Source: Batillaria attramentaria (taxonomy: Eukaryota > Mollusca > Gastropoda > Batillariidae). Taken from it: DNA of 64,000 nucleotides. Location: contig JACVVK020000018.1 of assembly GCA_018292915.2 (NCBI GenBank), positions 399,501 to 463,500 on the forward strand, read 5' to 3'. Below, in pieces: positions 36,905-50,300 of this stretch (positions are counted from its first letter, which is position 1; each line of letters starts with the position of its first letter). The notes under the pieces were generated by a model. The model made no database searches. It was not told the DNA's origin and saw nothing but the letters and a program-made list of their open reading frames with translations. The position numbers and the translations under genes were made by a program.

Positions 36905-38325
36905 TTTTGTTAAAAACAGACAAGATTAGATTGGCAGCAGAAGCCTGGATATTCAAACTGTGATACCTGGACTGCAGTGCCCACTTCTCGTGAGCATCTG
37001 CATTTTTTACTCTCAACCACATCCTCACAAAGGACAATGTCGTAAGTAGTAAAAGTGTTCACAGTCCACCAGTCAACAAAAAAGAGTGACGGGGACTGAA
37101 CAGGGCCAGATATTGACAAGATACTGAAAAGTGCACATGTAATGTGGCAAAATCAAAAGACTGGATACTTTTCCCAAGGCAAAATTGAGGGGTTGGGAGG
37201 TTACATCTGAGTCTGACTTATTCCCCCCTAAGGAAGAGATTGTCAGATATGCTACTAACAAATCACTTTCTTGAATGCAAAACTCGGCAAAATCTTTATC
37301 AGTTTGGTATGTGTACCTTCAAAAAAAAAAAAAAAAAAGTGGCCTGGCAGAATGGGTCATACAGATTTTTATTTTTCTCCTTCTAAAAGGTAAACAAAAT
37401 GAAAAGAGGACAACAAAAATACATGAGCTACTGAGCCCTATGTGCCTCGCAAGACATCTTCAAGGAACACATATGTAGAAATACCCTGGGAACCATGGTA
37501 CAAGCCACAAACAAAGCCAGACTACCAGTAGTCCCACGCTCGCGTACAGCGGCGCTGGTACACTTAAGTACTTGTAAAGGAAATCCAGGAATAGTTTGTC
37601 AACCTCTGACTGACCAACTTAAAATCCACTGTAAAATGTTCACGTAAAAACAATAAACAACAAGTATCTTCTCAACAACTAATTATTAACAATAAAATAC
37701 TCTGGAAAATTTCAACAAATGAACATTCGTCGCAAGTCCCTGGACCTATCACTTGTTCCTCTTTTGTCACACCACGGAACCTTTGTGGGTACAATACACT
37801 TGCTGGTATTTTTTTTTTTAAAGAAAATGTGTAATTTTTGTAATTTTTTAAGCTAAGAAATAGACCCAAGAGCACCTTCATTTTATTGGAAATAAGGCTA
37901 GTTATGGCCAAGTCCAATTATGTCAAGGCATCTTTATTTCTAAGACTTCTTTCCACCCAACACTCTCTGCACTTGCTTGAACACTTTCATTTCACTTTAT
38001 CAGTAACCTGGAACTATTTTCTGTGTACACGTTTGCATTAAAAAAAAAAATTCACACAAAAAGTACACCACTGCACTGGCAATGTTTGTGGCAAAAACAC
38101 TTCAGGAAGGGGGAAACCGCATATTCAGTGCAAAACTGATTTTAAGGAGAACTAGGGGGATCAACTGATGTAAAAGTGTACAAAAGCGACTGTAAGTGAG
38201 GCGGTGGTGGTCCAGTCAAAAAAAAAAAAAAAAAAAACCACAAAAAAAAAAAAAACAGTTGAAGAGAAATGCCTTGTAGAGTACATCAGCAGACACAACA
38301 AGGAGTGCACATGCACCCAAATGCT

Positions 38326-38421
38326 GCTGTTAGTGACCTACCCCAACAGGAGGAGTATAATGATAGGTACAGGCTGTTAGTGACCTACCCCAACAGGAGG
38401 AGTATAATGATAGGTACAGGC
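38326..38421. repeat. 47-bp perfect tandem duplication
   Basis: A 47-bp unit beginning CTGTTAGTGACCTACCCCAA occurs twice without mismatch. Confidence 0.92.
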
Positions 38422-39310
38422 TGGAGGTCAGACCCAAGTGAAGAACTGTAGCAACTCGTACAAGACTTTTCACAAGCTGGAACCAGTCACAGCCAACGTT
38501 TAAAAAAAAAAAAAATTTTAAATGAGAGCATGTTAACATGAAACATGCTTTAATGTTTGTGATCGGTATCTTCCAGACTCACACTCAGTGTGTGCTGGCA
38601 CAATGTTCTCTAACAGTTCAGGCTGATGTTCGCTTCTGTCAGCTGCAAGCCATGCATCAAAATCGCATGGTGAATCCATGCTGCAGAGATGACCCACATT
38701 AATAGTCAGTACAGCAAGAAGCAGCACACTAGCTGTCAGTGCTACAGATGTCACCCAGCTGCAGTTGTGCATACTTTCCAGCATGACCAGCTGACAGAGC
38801 AACACTTTATTACAGTCAATATTGTGGTATTTGTCTCAGTTCAGTGTGAGTGAAATCTTCGTCTAGTATCTTTACGGCCTCAAGAGCGCGATGCCAAGTC
38901 ATTCCCCACCCCCTCTCCCAACATTCGCCTCATGCTTAAGGGGAATGACGACATGGTCGAGGCCGATAGGTCAAAGTCAGGAGCGAGTCTTTCAGTCAAG
39001 AGTATTCGTCTGATGGCTCAGCCGAGACTCAAAACACCAGAGTTTCTTCACTCTGTGTGGGCAATTTAAAAGGAAAAAAAAAAAAATCAGTGCGAGCTAC
39101 AAGATGTGCTTCAAGCACTGTTGCCATAAAATCAGCAGGATCAAACTGCTCTGCAAAAGCAGCAAAGCAGTATGTATGTATATATATATATATACAGTGT
39201 ATATGTGTCACTTGTAAATGTGTGTGACTGTGTGTGTGTCTGTGTGTGACTGTTTTTTTTTTCATGAACGAGTGCAAGCATTAGTGCACTTTCCACACGC
39301 AGAATGAACG

Positions 39311-39315
<5 letters not shown>

Positions 39316-39380
<65 letters not shown>
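39316..39380. repeat. (GT)n microsatellite in putative 3' UTR
   Basis: A pure GT run; read from the minus strand it would place (AC)n in the TMEM131 transcript. Confidence 0.95.
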
Positions 39381-39385
<5 letters not shown>

Positions 39386-41175
39386 GACAGGATGTGCATT
39401 TTACATTCAGAGAAACACATCTGACTGGATGGCATAGAATGTACAAATCCAAACAGCACAAAGACAGCAAGACTGCAACACTTCAGCCCTTTACAATTCT
39501 CCAAGTGAAATATGAGAGACACTCTGGCATGTGCAACGATCAGAATTACCTAAAATAAGCTTGCATTCATGGACTTGTTCCTCTTTCATATCAAACACAC
39601 AAAATCATATGACATATATTCACAAAAAAATGTAAAACATATTCAACCTACAATAAAACAGCAGCAGTCATTGTGAAAACAGTAATTCTCGGTACTGATG
39701 AAAGCAAGATGGGCACACTTAACTTTAAAAAAAAAAAAAAAAAAAAATGCAGGATGTATTAGCAAAAGTGGCGCACAAAATGCAACCAAGTGTTCCTACT
39801 GCGGCGCTACAAAGCTTCATGTTTGTTTAATTTACAAAAGTGCTCATGAGATGGCAATCACAAAATCAAGGAGATGTTTTCTGTACACTTTCTTGTTTCT
39901 CAGTTTTCTGGCAATTGGCGATGCTTCAGCTATGAAAACACAAAACAAAAGCTTACAGGCAATATAATGCACACACAAAAATTTTTTGTTGTGAAACAAG
40001 CACGTGGATTACAAATAATGTCTGTGATTTCTCTGCCATGCCTATCATTACACAGATAGGCTGGTACTGCCCACGAAACTGAAGGAGAAAACATCGACAC
40101 ACATTTCACATAAAAAAGGAGTGTCAGTTTCTTTCCAACCAGTTTGGTCAAAAACTATAAACTGTGATTTGGGTGTGCTCTTCAACAACAGTGCCAGACC
40201 CAAAATGGTTTCCGTGCAGTACTGAATAACAACAGAATGTTTTTCATGGTGATGTGTAGTGAAGGCTTTAGCAAGCGAAGTTTGATCTGTGCTGAGCACG
40301 ACAGGGCATCTCTCAAGGACCTAACAGTTCACATAAAGCACACAGCAGCTTCTCCTTTCTTACTTTAATCCTAAAATGCATAACCTAACTATTCCTGTAA
40401 CTGTCCAGTGGTTATCAGTGACGAAACTCTGTGTGTGTGTGAGAGAGAGAGAGAGGGGGGGAGAGGGAGACAGAGAGAGAGAGTGGCTTTAGGATTCATT
40501 TAGATACAAATGCAAAACAGTACAGGAACACTGATGTCAATATCAGAACCACTGACAATAAAGTTGATCCATTACCTACACCTGTACAACTTCATTCTAC
40601 AATCATGGGAAGGGGAAGGGGTGTTACAGTACGTTGCACAAGCCAGGTGTCGAGGAAATCATTTCAAACCTTGTGAGCGCATTCAGTATACTGCTTTCAA
40701 GTGTGCACACTGAATTTTGTTCTTGTCAATGAATGAGCACTAACTATGCCAATATGCTCCCGAAAACTACACTTGTGTTTCTAAATGACCAAATGCGAAG
40801 TACACACAAAAATTTTCTTTTCTTTTTACCAATATCCTACCGTCCCAAAATCAGTCTAAAATGTCCAAGCTGAAGATGCTTTCTGCACAATAAATTTAAT
40901 TCCTAATCTGTCTGGTCCATTTACCTCTAAGCATTTAAAAAAATGTATGCTGGTCTCTTTCCAGTGTGACTTTAGTCCTTTCATTCTAGGCACCTCCTCG
41001 AATTGGAAAACAGCGATATTGTACTACAGCAGTACATCTGCATTACACATAACAAACCTCTAATGATCAGTTTATAAGACTTCTAAGCGTAGGAGTCAAG
41101 CACTTCACAAGGTTTTACATGAACTCCTCCAGTGTCTCTCAAATGCTCCTCTAGCAGATATTTCACAGTTCTTTT

Positions 41176-41307
41176 TCACTTTTCCTCTTTGACTGTTGGC
41201 GGCAGAAACTGGCCCCAGGTGGTGTCCGTGGTGGTGGAAGTGGACGCAGGCTTCCAGATGTCAGCCATCGGTGTGCTGAATGGGCTGAAGGTGTTTGCTC
41301 CACTCGC
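41176..41307 (-). CDS. TMEM131: TMEM131 terminal coding exon
   Basis: Acceptor TTATTGTGCAG; 43 codons plus TGA at 41176-41178. Encodes TFSPFSTPMADIWKPAS then DTTWGQFLPPTVKEEK. It repeats the W-containing tail motif a third and fourth time (DIWKP, TTWGQ). Confidence 0.88.
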   Translation of the reverse strand, partial: ASGANTFSPFSTPMADIWKPASTSTTTDTTWGQFLPPTVKEEK

Positions 41308-41353
41308 CTGCACAATAAAAAACAAAATTCAGCATGAAACTGATGCTAAACAG

Positions 41354-41399
<46 letters not shown>

Positions 41400-44300
41400 A
41401 AGGGGGCAGAAGGGTGGGGGTGGGGGGGATAAAGTGATAGAAGTAATGTTAAAAAAAAAACCAAAAAAACCCCGAACTTCCACAGGCACATTAAGCTAAA
41501 CTGAAAGCATATATAGCTTATTCTTTACAAGACATGAAGTAGGATTACTAGGAACGGCTCACAGCTGGTGCAGGCAGAGAACAAAATGTTGTGTGAGGCA
41601 TGAAACTGTGAACATACATGCTGATTCTTGAATCTTATAAAAAGTTATATGTATAAGTTTGGTGAAGACACTAACAAAATGCTAGTACAGTACAGAAAGA
41701 AAACCTGATTTCAAAAACAGGAAACCTGAAAGGTGGAAATTTCTCGGTCCCAAGCTGAAAATTAACACAGTGGAAGCAAGACAAGACAGACTGAGGGGCA
41801 CAGGGACAGAGGGGAGGGTTTTCATGACAATGACCTGAGCCTGGATAGCAGCTGATGCAGCGGCCGGGCTGACAAATCCTGACTGGCTGTCAGAGGCAGT
41901 GAATGGTGGGGCCTCAGGGCGAAGTGTTGAGTTCTGGGCCATAGTTGTGGCCAGGGTGGAGGGTGGGGTTCCCAGTGGAGCAGGAGGCACAGTCCCCGGT
42001 GGTGTGGGGGGCGACTGTGGGGGTGTGCGTGGCGGGGGTGGGGCAGACGGGCTCCAGATGTTGGCCAAGCTCTGCAGGGAACTCCAGCCCGAGTTGGTCA
42101 GGGTACTCCAGAAGCCACCAGACTGATTAATAAAGAGACGGAAACATTTCAAAAATGACTTAAAAAAAAAACACACACACACACACATACACAGCACTAC
42201 ACCGCAAATGCCCATAATCAAATTATAACCTTAGAACATTCTAATTGCCCTAAACTTAAATCAATTCTACATCGCCTGATGTGGTCCTCCTGTTGACCTT
42301 GTAGTTTCTCTCCACGGCCTAGGTCTGTTCACTAACTGGGAAGAGAATCGGAAACATACTGAAGAGGTGGAGGGTGGTTCAGCAGCTGGGCTCCAGGTTT
42401 TGAGGGGGTCCAGGGGGTTGTAGTCGGTGTCCCAAAGGCTGTCGTTGCGGATGGGCGGTACATCAAAGCCTGGCCAGTCTTCTGTCAGGAACACGGAAAT
42501 AAAAGTCACGACACTGTCTTGTGCACAGGAGCAATCACTGACTACATACATCCATACAGTCTGATGTCATCTGCCCTTGACCTGAAGGTATTAGGTCAGA
42601 TCGAGTTCACTTCATGTGATACACAGGCTACGCACAGCAATTGGTGGAATTCAAATGGAGTTGCTGCCTTCCAATGGGATTACCCTGTGCTATTTTTACA
42701 CGTGTCCAAGCTGCATGAGTACCCTGGAGGTCATGCATGCATTAGTAAGCTGAGGGAACGGGCCTATCTCGTCTGGCTGTAACAGAGTCAACTAAACCGC
42801 CAAAACCCTTTCACCATGTTTTCCATCTACCAGTGTGTATTTTTGTTTAAAATTTCTTCCTTTACATCAGTATCACACTATATCTGAGGGATGTCTGCAC
42901 TCAACTACATGTAGCTGTTAATGGTGCCTACACTACAACACAGCTGGAAATCTGACTTAACCTTTCTTCACTACAACCATTTCAATGCCAAATGTGCCCC
43001 TGAAGACTTCCACACAACTGCATGTCAACCAAACAGATGCTTTTTGGAAAAAGAAATCCACGCCCCTAAACCTCCGACAAATATACACACATGACTGGCT
43101 GGCACTCTCTGGGAGGCGATTTTAGCATCATATTGTGACCAGCATTTTGACAGAACCTGTCTCTTGCAGATGGCTACCTCTTTTCTGCCAACAACTCTTG
43201 GTGCCATGGTTATGCTGTGACTGCCCCTCACTGACTACACAGACTTTGTCTGAGATTTTATACCAAGCCTTACTGTTTCTGCAAATCACCTCTACTGTCG
43301 AGGGCCTAAGAATTTAGCAATCAAAATAGCTAGGTCTATCTAGTGTCAAGAGATAGCAATATACACAAGGCCGAGTGAGACAGAGTAGGACCTACCCTTC
43401 TTAACACGCAGCTGGTGCTGCCTGATGCGCTGGCGTCGCTCAGCCTGCAGCTGTTGCATCATGGTCAGGTGATGCTCACTGCCATCACCATACTGCATGT
43501 AAGCACCATCCATACCTGCTGCAGCTCCAAAGTAGTCTGGTTTGGTGAAGCCATCAGCTCCAGGTTTCAATCCAAACAAGGGAGATGAAGTCTCTTCGAT
43601 TGTCTGGAGACCGAAGCTGCTTCCCCTGTACAAACACGGCAACATACATGTATTCTCTGAAAATTGAAATGGAAGGATATTACTCTATTCAAACATGCAT
43701 CATTTAAAGTAACCACAAAATGACAATTCTGAACAGGACCCACACTGTGACGAGGATATGGATTTTCAGATTAACAGAAAAGAAAAAGAAGACAAAGAGA
43801 AAGAATAAAAGGAACAATCACGCGGCAGCAGTACTTGCCGAGACAAAGAATTCAATGAACTGATATGCCGATTCAGCATTTGTGTACTTACACTGGAGGT
43901 GTAGTTGGGCTTGCAGGCATGTTGGTCCAACCATTGGGTCTCACACCGGTGGGAGAGATGGGGATGGTCCCTGGCTTTGGCATCACCATACCTTCAACAC
44001 ACAAATCAATCCCTTCAACTCAGCACTGCAGGCGTCACAGAAACTTACGGTCAAACTGTCATGTAACCCTGCCTTCCAAATCTGAAAATTCTATTTCTAT
44101 AAAATTCATAATCAGTCTCAACTGTGCATGACATTTTCCTGCACATGAATTCTGGGGAGGGGGGGGGGGGGGGGGGGGGGGGGGTGTATTTGATACCAAA
44201 CAAAATTCAAAGAAAGTCTAACTCCAGCTCGAATACCCTGGGGGAAGAACAATAATTACAAGAACTGTGTGAACAGTATGCCAAATGTGCAATATGTACT

Positions 44301-47300
44301 GCTTCAAACGTTCATTCACTACTCCTCTATGGCCTACCAGGCTCCATGAAAGGTGGGACAGGGAATGCTGGGAAGCGGGCTCCCTCCCCGAGAGCGGGGT
44401 GGCCCCTCGGCACCATGCGAGCAGCCAGCACGGAATCTGCGGCAATGGCAGGGTTGACGGTGGGATTCATGCCGGTGGCACTGACGATGCTGCTGTAGCT
44501 GGAGGATCGGCTGGAGTTGCTCAGGTGGTCTGGGGAAAGTCCCCCGCCAGCACGAACCGCGTATCCGCTTCCAGTGCTGACCCCACTGCCCATGCCAGAT
44601 GTCTGCTGGGCGAAACTTTCTGTCTGGATTGACAGCTCACTGAGGTCACCTAGTGAGGGAAATGATCAGGGGAAGGTAATAACTGAGATAATGGTCCCTG
44701 CATAAAGAAAATGTGCCATGTGACAGAAAGTGTAACTACTACGGTGTATCATTTTTCTCACCCACAACCAGAACTGTTTCAAAGGTAGTGACAAAAACAA
44801 CAACAACAACAAAATTGCATACGTTATACCAAGTGATAAAGTACTGTAAGGCAAAGATCCATCACCGTCTTCTGATTGGATCCAGTAGCACAGGGTGTAG
44901 TCAAAAGTGGATGTGAGTGTGTCTGGTGCTACTCTGCTCCAAAATAATAGCACTGCCAAGACAGAGAGCACTGGAAACACACTGCGCCCATTCTGACTAC
45001 ATACACCCCACGGTAGTGCTTACAGTTAATGCAGCATCCATATGAACAGACTCTGGCGTGATCAAACACAGCTTCCATAACAGAGGATTAGAGAAGGGTT
45101 CTGGTTTAACAAAAACATTGTTATGCACATCAAGCCACTACTGTGAAGCACTGGGCTACTATGTACTATGCTACTCATGTGGTCTACATGAAACAGATGA
45201 ATAGGCATGAAAGAAATGAAGTAATTTACAATACATGCATAAAATAACTGAAATAGCATTGCACAACATGCAGAACTTCTTGCAGGGTTTAAAAAAAAAA
45301 AAAAAAAAAAATCAAAACTGGAAGGGGTAACGATCAAGCATGTGAGAAGATATATATTCATCCATGCAAGGAGCAGAGTATTAGTACACTTTTAGTATGT
45401 GGTTAATTCTTTTTAGATCTGGCAATATGTGATATTATGTTATGTGCACCCAATATGTGATATTATGTTATGTGCACCCAGATGACAAGTTTCAATCTGA
45501 ACCTCAAATTCCCTGTTGTACCAGTAAGGAAAAATCTAAAAATAGACTACACTCTGACAGTGCCTGGACCTCGCTCACACACACACCAAAAACAAAAAAA
45601 AAAGGAAAAAAAAGAGACGAGTGGAAAAGGGATTTCAAGGCAAACTTTCGAATTCGTAATCTAAAAGAACAGGAAACTCAATGTCCAAAAAAAAAAAAGA
45701 GAAGAGGACCAAACGCAATAAAGTTACCGGGCTTTCTTCTCCCTTTTCTCTTTCTTCTCCGTTTGCCTTCTCCCTGCATTCCACATCTTTTTCTGTGGCT
45801 AGCATTCTTTCCAGCAGCTACAAAAGTGAATGCAACTACAGGGTATGGTAGGCCGCAACTGAAGCAAAACAATACCTTGACGTCCCCACCACTTCCAAGT
45901 GGACTATTAGAGCAGAAAGTACCGCAGAAAGTGTAGAACATGGCCCCATGAAATAAAAATGCACCAAAAAAGCTTCCCAGGTCAAGGAAGGCCAAGGGAA
46001 AAATGGCCTGCAAGCTAACAAGCTTCTGTACTGCGATGAGGAATGTCCATGAATTCTTGACCACAAATCTAAAATTGTCGTTCCTACTTTAATCACCATC
46101 AGAAAAATATGAATATGAAAAAAAAAAAAAAAGTCAAAACTTGCTAACCAGGAACAGGGCGGCAGTTCAAGGGCTGATCCCATGCTGGCGGGGGAGAGTC
46201 ACGATCAGACTCACGATCACATTCGTCCACGTCTACTGTGCGCAACAAGTAGTTACCTACACAACAACAGCCAAACACGTACGTGTGCAGCACTGGCCAT
46301 ACGACACACCAGCACAACATTCAAATGCTCATGCAAGTAAATATTTGTCAGCTCACGCAGGCGGACAAGCACCAGTTGCTGTTCTGGAATGCTGTGGCAA
46401 TGACATCTGCCAGATTCATAATCTTGTATTACCTAATTAAAGGTGATATACAGTGCTTGCCACATCAAAAACTGCATCTTCTGCTTTCATTTTTATGTTT
46501 TATGCCCCCCCCTGTTGCTGATAGTACTTGAGAGCAATCAAATCAAACCAAATCAATTGTTGGAGTCTATAACAGCACGTCGGGCCTGTCCGCCACGCGG
46601 CTCAACTCTACACACGTCTACAGCATATCTCTTCACTGAGCACAAATACAACTGTATATTCTACAGCATCTGATACGACACAGAGCTAGCTACATGTATA
46701 CATTTATGCGTCCGGATGCAGCCTGTTTTGTGTGCTCAATTACACTAAGGTGTCATCTGACACCATGTGACAGCATGTTTTCAGGATTACACATGTGACT
46801 CAGAGTACAGACAACTGATTTCCCACCTTTTTTTTTTTTTTTTCAAAACATGTGAGTTAATACAGTTTGCGTGAGATCACAATTCTGTGAGTAGATGTAG
46901 TAGGTAAGTGTGTGAGAAGAATAGGTAATTTTGAAGGGAACGGTGCAGTACACAGAAAAGAATCGGGGAAAGAAGAATGTGTACATTTCCTCAATAGGTG
47001 TCTTGTGTGTTTTAACAAGAAAAGCATGTTACATCACTCAACAAGGCTGTAGCTGTCACAAAATCAAATGCACTCACAGCATCACACAAGAACGAAACTG
47101 TTACATCAGTTACAAGTGAAACGTACACAATGCTCTCCAGCTGCATGCTAGGAACTGTTTCCAAGAATAGTATACTGGCCGAGTCAATCACTCCATGCTC
47201 AAGCTTGTACCACAAGGAACCACCTCTCAAAAGTTGCACATTCTGTCGATCTTAATGTGACACTGCTAGGAATACCTTTTATGCCTAGGCAGAATACAGA

Positions 47301-50300
47301 TATGAGGTTTTGCATGAAAGTGACCGCATAAATTTGAGGACTGACCGCACGCAAAAAAATTGTCCTGTTAGAATGTGCATTATGAGGTTCAACATTTTTG
47401 CTGCTGAACACCCTCATGTCACAAACTGCCAGCTTGCACGGAGGCATCAGGCCGTGAGGACTGAGCAGAATGGTGCACGTAAGCATCATTACTTGGGTGT
47501 CACAAATTTTTTTCTCCATATTTTGCTCATGAGATATTGAATTACTGTTTTGCTGTGAACACCAAGGAAAAAATGTTCACCTCAATGGCTGGACGATCAT
47601 GCTGAAACGGTTCCTCTCATGTCTGTGAGCATTTTCTAGCCTCTAAGTACATGCCAGCACTCTTGCGCTCGAGACCATACAAGCAAGACTGTTAGCTACG
47701 ACAAAAGGAAAATCACTTACTCTTTGGCTGACCACGAGCTTTCTTGTTTCGCCGGGAAGGTTCATTTGCAGCATTAGTCTCATTCTTCTCTTTCTCTTTG
47801 GGCAGAGTATAGGGCAGGTCCAGGGTACTGAAAGAAACGGATGACAGGGGAAAAAAATCAAACAAATGTGTTATGACAAGACATTATTGTTCTCTGATAT
47901 ATAAAAAAAACACACAAAAAACAACAACAACAAAAAAAGCACTGTGCTTATCCCTTGTTTTTTTTTCCCAAGTTTTTGTATTTTTTTATTTTTTACTCAA
48001 TACCTTTGCTTCTTTCATACACTGGAAAGACAGATTACAAACAGAAAAGACAAGCCTGAACAACATCTACAACAACTCTCGTACTGGATCAGCAGCAAAT
48101 GATACATTTTTACTGACCTTGGACGCATAATGTCTCCACCATAAATCTTGGGGTTGACACGGATCTTGCGGTGAGCCTTGGATTTGGAAGTCAGCTCAAA
48201 GTTATTGTCATCATCGTTGACGTCCCCATTCAGAACAGCTGCGACTACCTTGTCGTGCTTGTTCTTCTTGGATTTTTTGGAACCGGTAAAGTTCAGGGGT
48301 ACAATGGGCTCTGGTGTTGAATCTCTTGCATTGGAATTCTGTAAACAACACAGCACATACTTGAAGAAGGAAATCCTGTACATATACATGTATCTCAGCA
48401 TTAAACAAAATACTGGCCTGTTTGGGTCCCCCCCCCCCCTCCTTTTCCTTCTCCCGCCCCCCCCCCCCCCCCCCCCCAATAATCTCTATAATTTGATTTG
48501 ATCAGCTTTGTATGATGGCAATGTGAATGGTGTGGTTTTTTGGGGGGTGGGGGGGGGGGGTGGGGGGGGGGGGGGGGGGGGGGTATTCAGCATCATAGCA
48601 TCATTCTCTAATCTAATAAGGTTTAGAAGGTACATTTGAAACTTTAGCATGGCATGGTACATACATAGGGATTCTTCATTCATCGCCATTTTCTCCACCG
48701 CTCCACCAAAACAGCAACAATAAAAGTTCCTGCCACATTTTTTCTTCTGACTTCAAAAAAAAAAAATTCAGAACTAAAAATCAAAATCAAAAGACAAACA
48801 ACAAGGTTGAAAAATCGTCAAGCTACTTTCTTTCGTAAGTACATGCGGGGGAAAAAAATCTCTGTGCCGCATACCAACAAGAAAGTGGAGATCACCTTAT
48901 CCTCCTGTTCACCGCCAGCGGAGGAATCAGTGGTAGTGGAGGACGTCTCGTCCTTATCGTCGGGAATGGAGTTGTCGCGCCGAAGAATTCTCTCCTTGAG
49001 CATGTCGCGCTCTGTGCGACTTTTCCCCTTCACCTTCTTATTGCGGAGTTTCCCTTTAATAAGAGATATCACTTTATTCGTCCCTCGAAGGGAAATTGCA
49101 CTGTCTGCTCAGACAAAACTGACAATAAAAATCATACAATTACAAACATTGAGCCAAACTGACGTGCACACACACACACACACACACACAAATAAGAACG
49201 ATCATCCATACATATACAAATTACAACCTTCAGGTAATGATAAAACACAATATGTAAAACATTCAGAAGAGCTGTCGTATCACAGGAACGGACGGATCAA
49301 GTTACTGTATTAGGGATATAAAACCAAAACAATACAGTTAATGGGCCATGTATAAACTAGCCATCACTACTACCAGCACTTTTCCTCTCTCTCTCTCTCC
49401 ACACACAACCACACCCACCCACACTAACACCCCCCCCCCCCCCACCACCACCACCCCCCCTCTCTCTCTCCACAACCACACCCACCCACACTCCCCCCCC
49501 CCCCCACCCCCCACACACACACCAACCTCTCTCTCTCCTTCAGCAGGAGTGCCTCTGGTGGGTGTTCTTTAAAAACATGACTGCGTTTGGTACAAATGAA
49601 TTTTTGTAACGCTTCGTTCTCATGTTAGGCGTTCTCAGTCTACCACTGCTGTCGAACTCCCCGTACAGGGGGTGTGTCACATCGTTGAGTACAGTTGTCA
49701 GTTTGTCCGTAAGTCGTCTGTGGTAGACCGAGGAGAAAGTGTCCAGCTTCTGACCAACAACTCCTCCTGCTTTCCTGATCAGCTTTTCAATATCCTGTTT
49801 TGAAATGTAACACCGCCCCCCCCCCCCCCCCCCAAACAGACAGCTGCGTAGGTCAGCACGCTGCTAACAGCAGAGGAATAAAAGATGCTCAAAGTTTTTG
49901 ATCAACATGAAACGATCTCAGCTTTCTCAGGAAGAACATGCAGGGTTTGCGCTTTTTTCACAACTGCACTGACATTATCTTTCCAGTTTAACTTTTCATC
50001 CATGACTACCCCCAAGTATCTGTAACTAGCCACTTGTTCAACAGGCTGTCCTCTGATAACAATAGGATCTATAACTGAGCAAGACTTCTTCGTTCTAAAA
50101 TCAATCACTAGTTTCTTTGTTTTTCCAACATTGAACTCCAAACAGTTCTTGTTGCACCAATGAACTCTAGTTCATGTTTGGCTTTTTCATGTTTAACAAG
50201 AAGCAAATAGGATTCTACAATTCTGTACATCCAACACCACACACAAACACACCCCTCCTCAAAGAGTCACTTCACCACCAGCACCACTGAATTCTGACAC

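Larger units (their letters stand above)
36905..41175 (-). other. TMEM131: probable TMEM131 3' UTR
   Basis: About 4.3 kb downstream of the TMEM131 stop with no further coding exon visible on either strand. It contains a (GT)n tract at 39316-39380, a (TA)n/TG tract near 39181-39240, short poly-A tracts and a 47-bp tandem duplication near 38326-38421. No SINE or inverted-repeat element was recognised here, unlike the rest of the window, which fits a transcribed 3' UTR. The extent depends on which poly(A) signal is used and is inferred. Confidence 0.4.
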
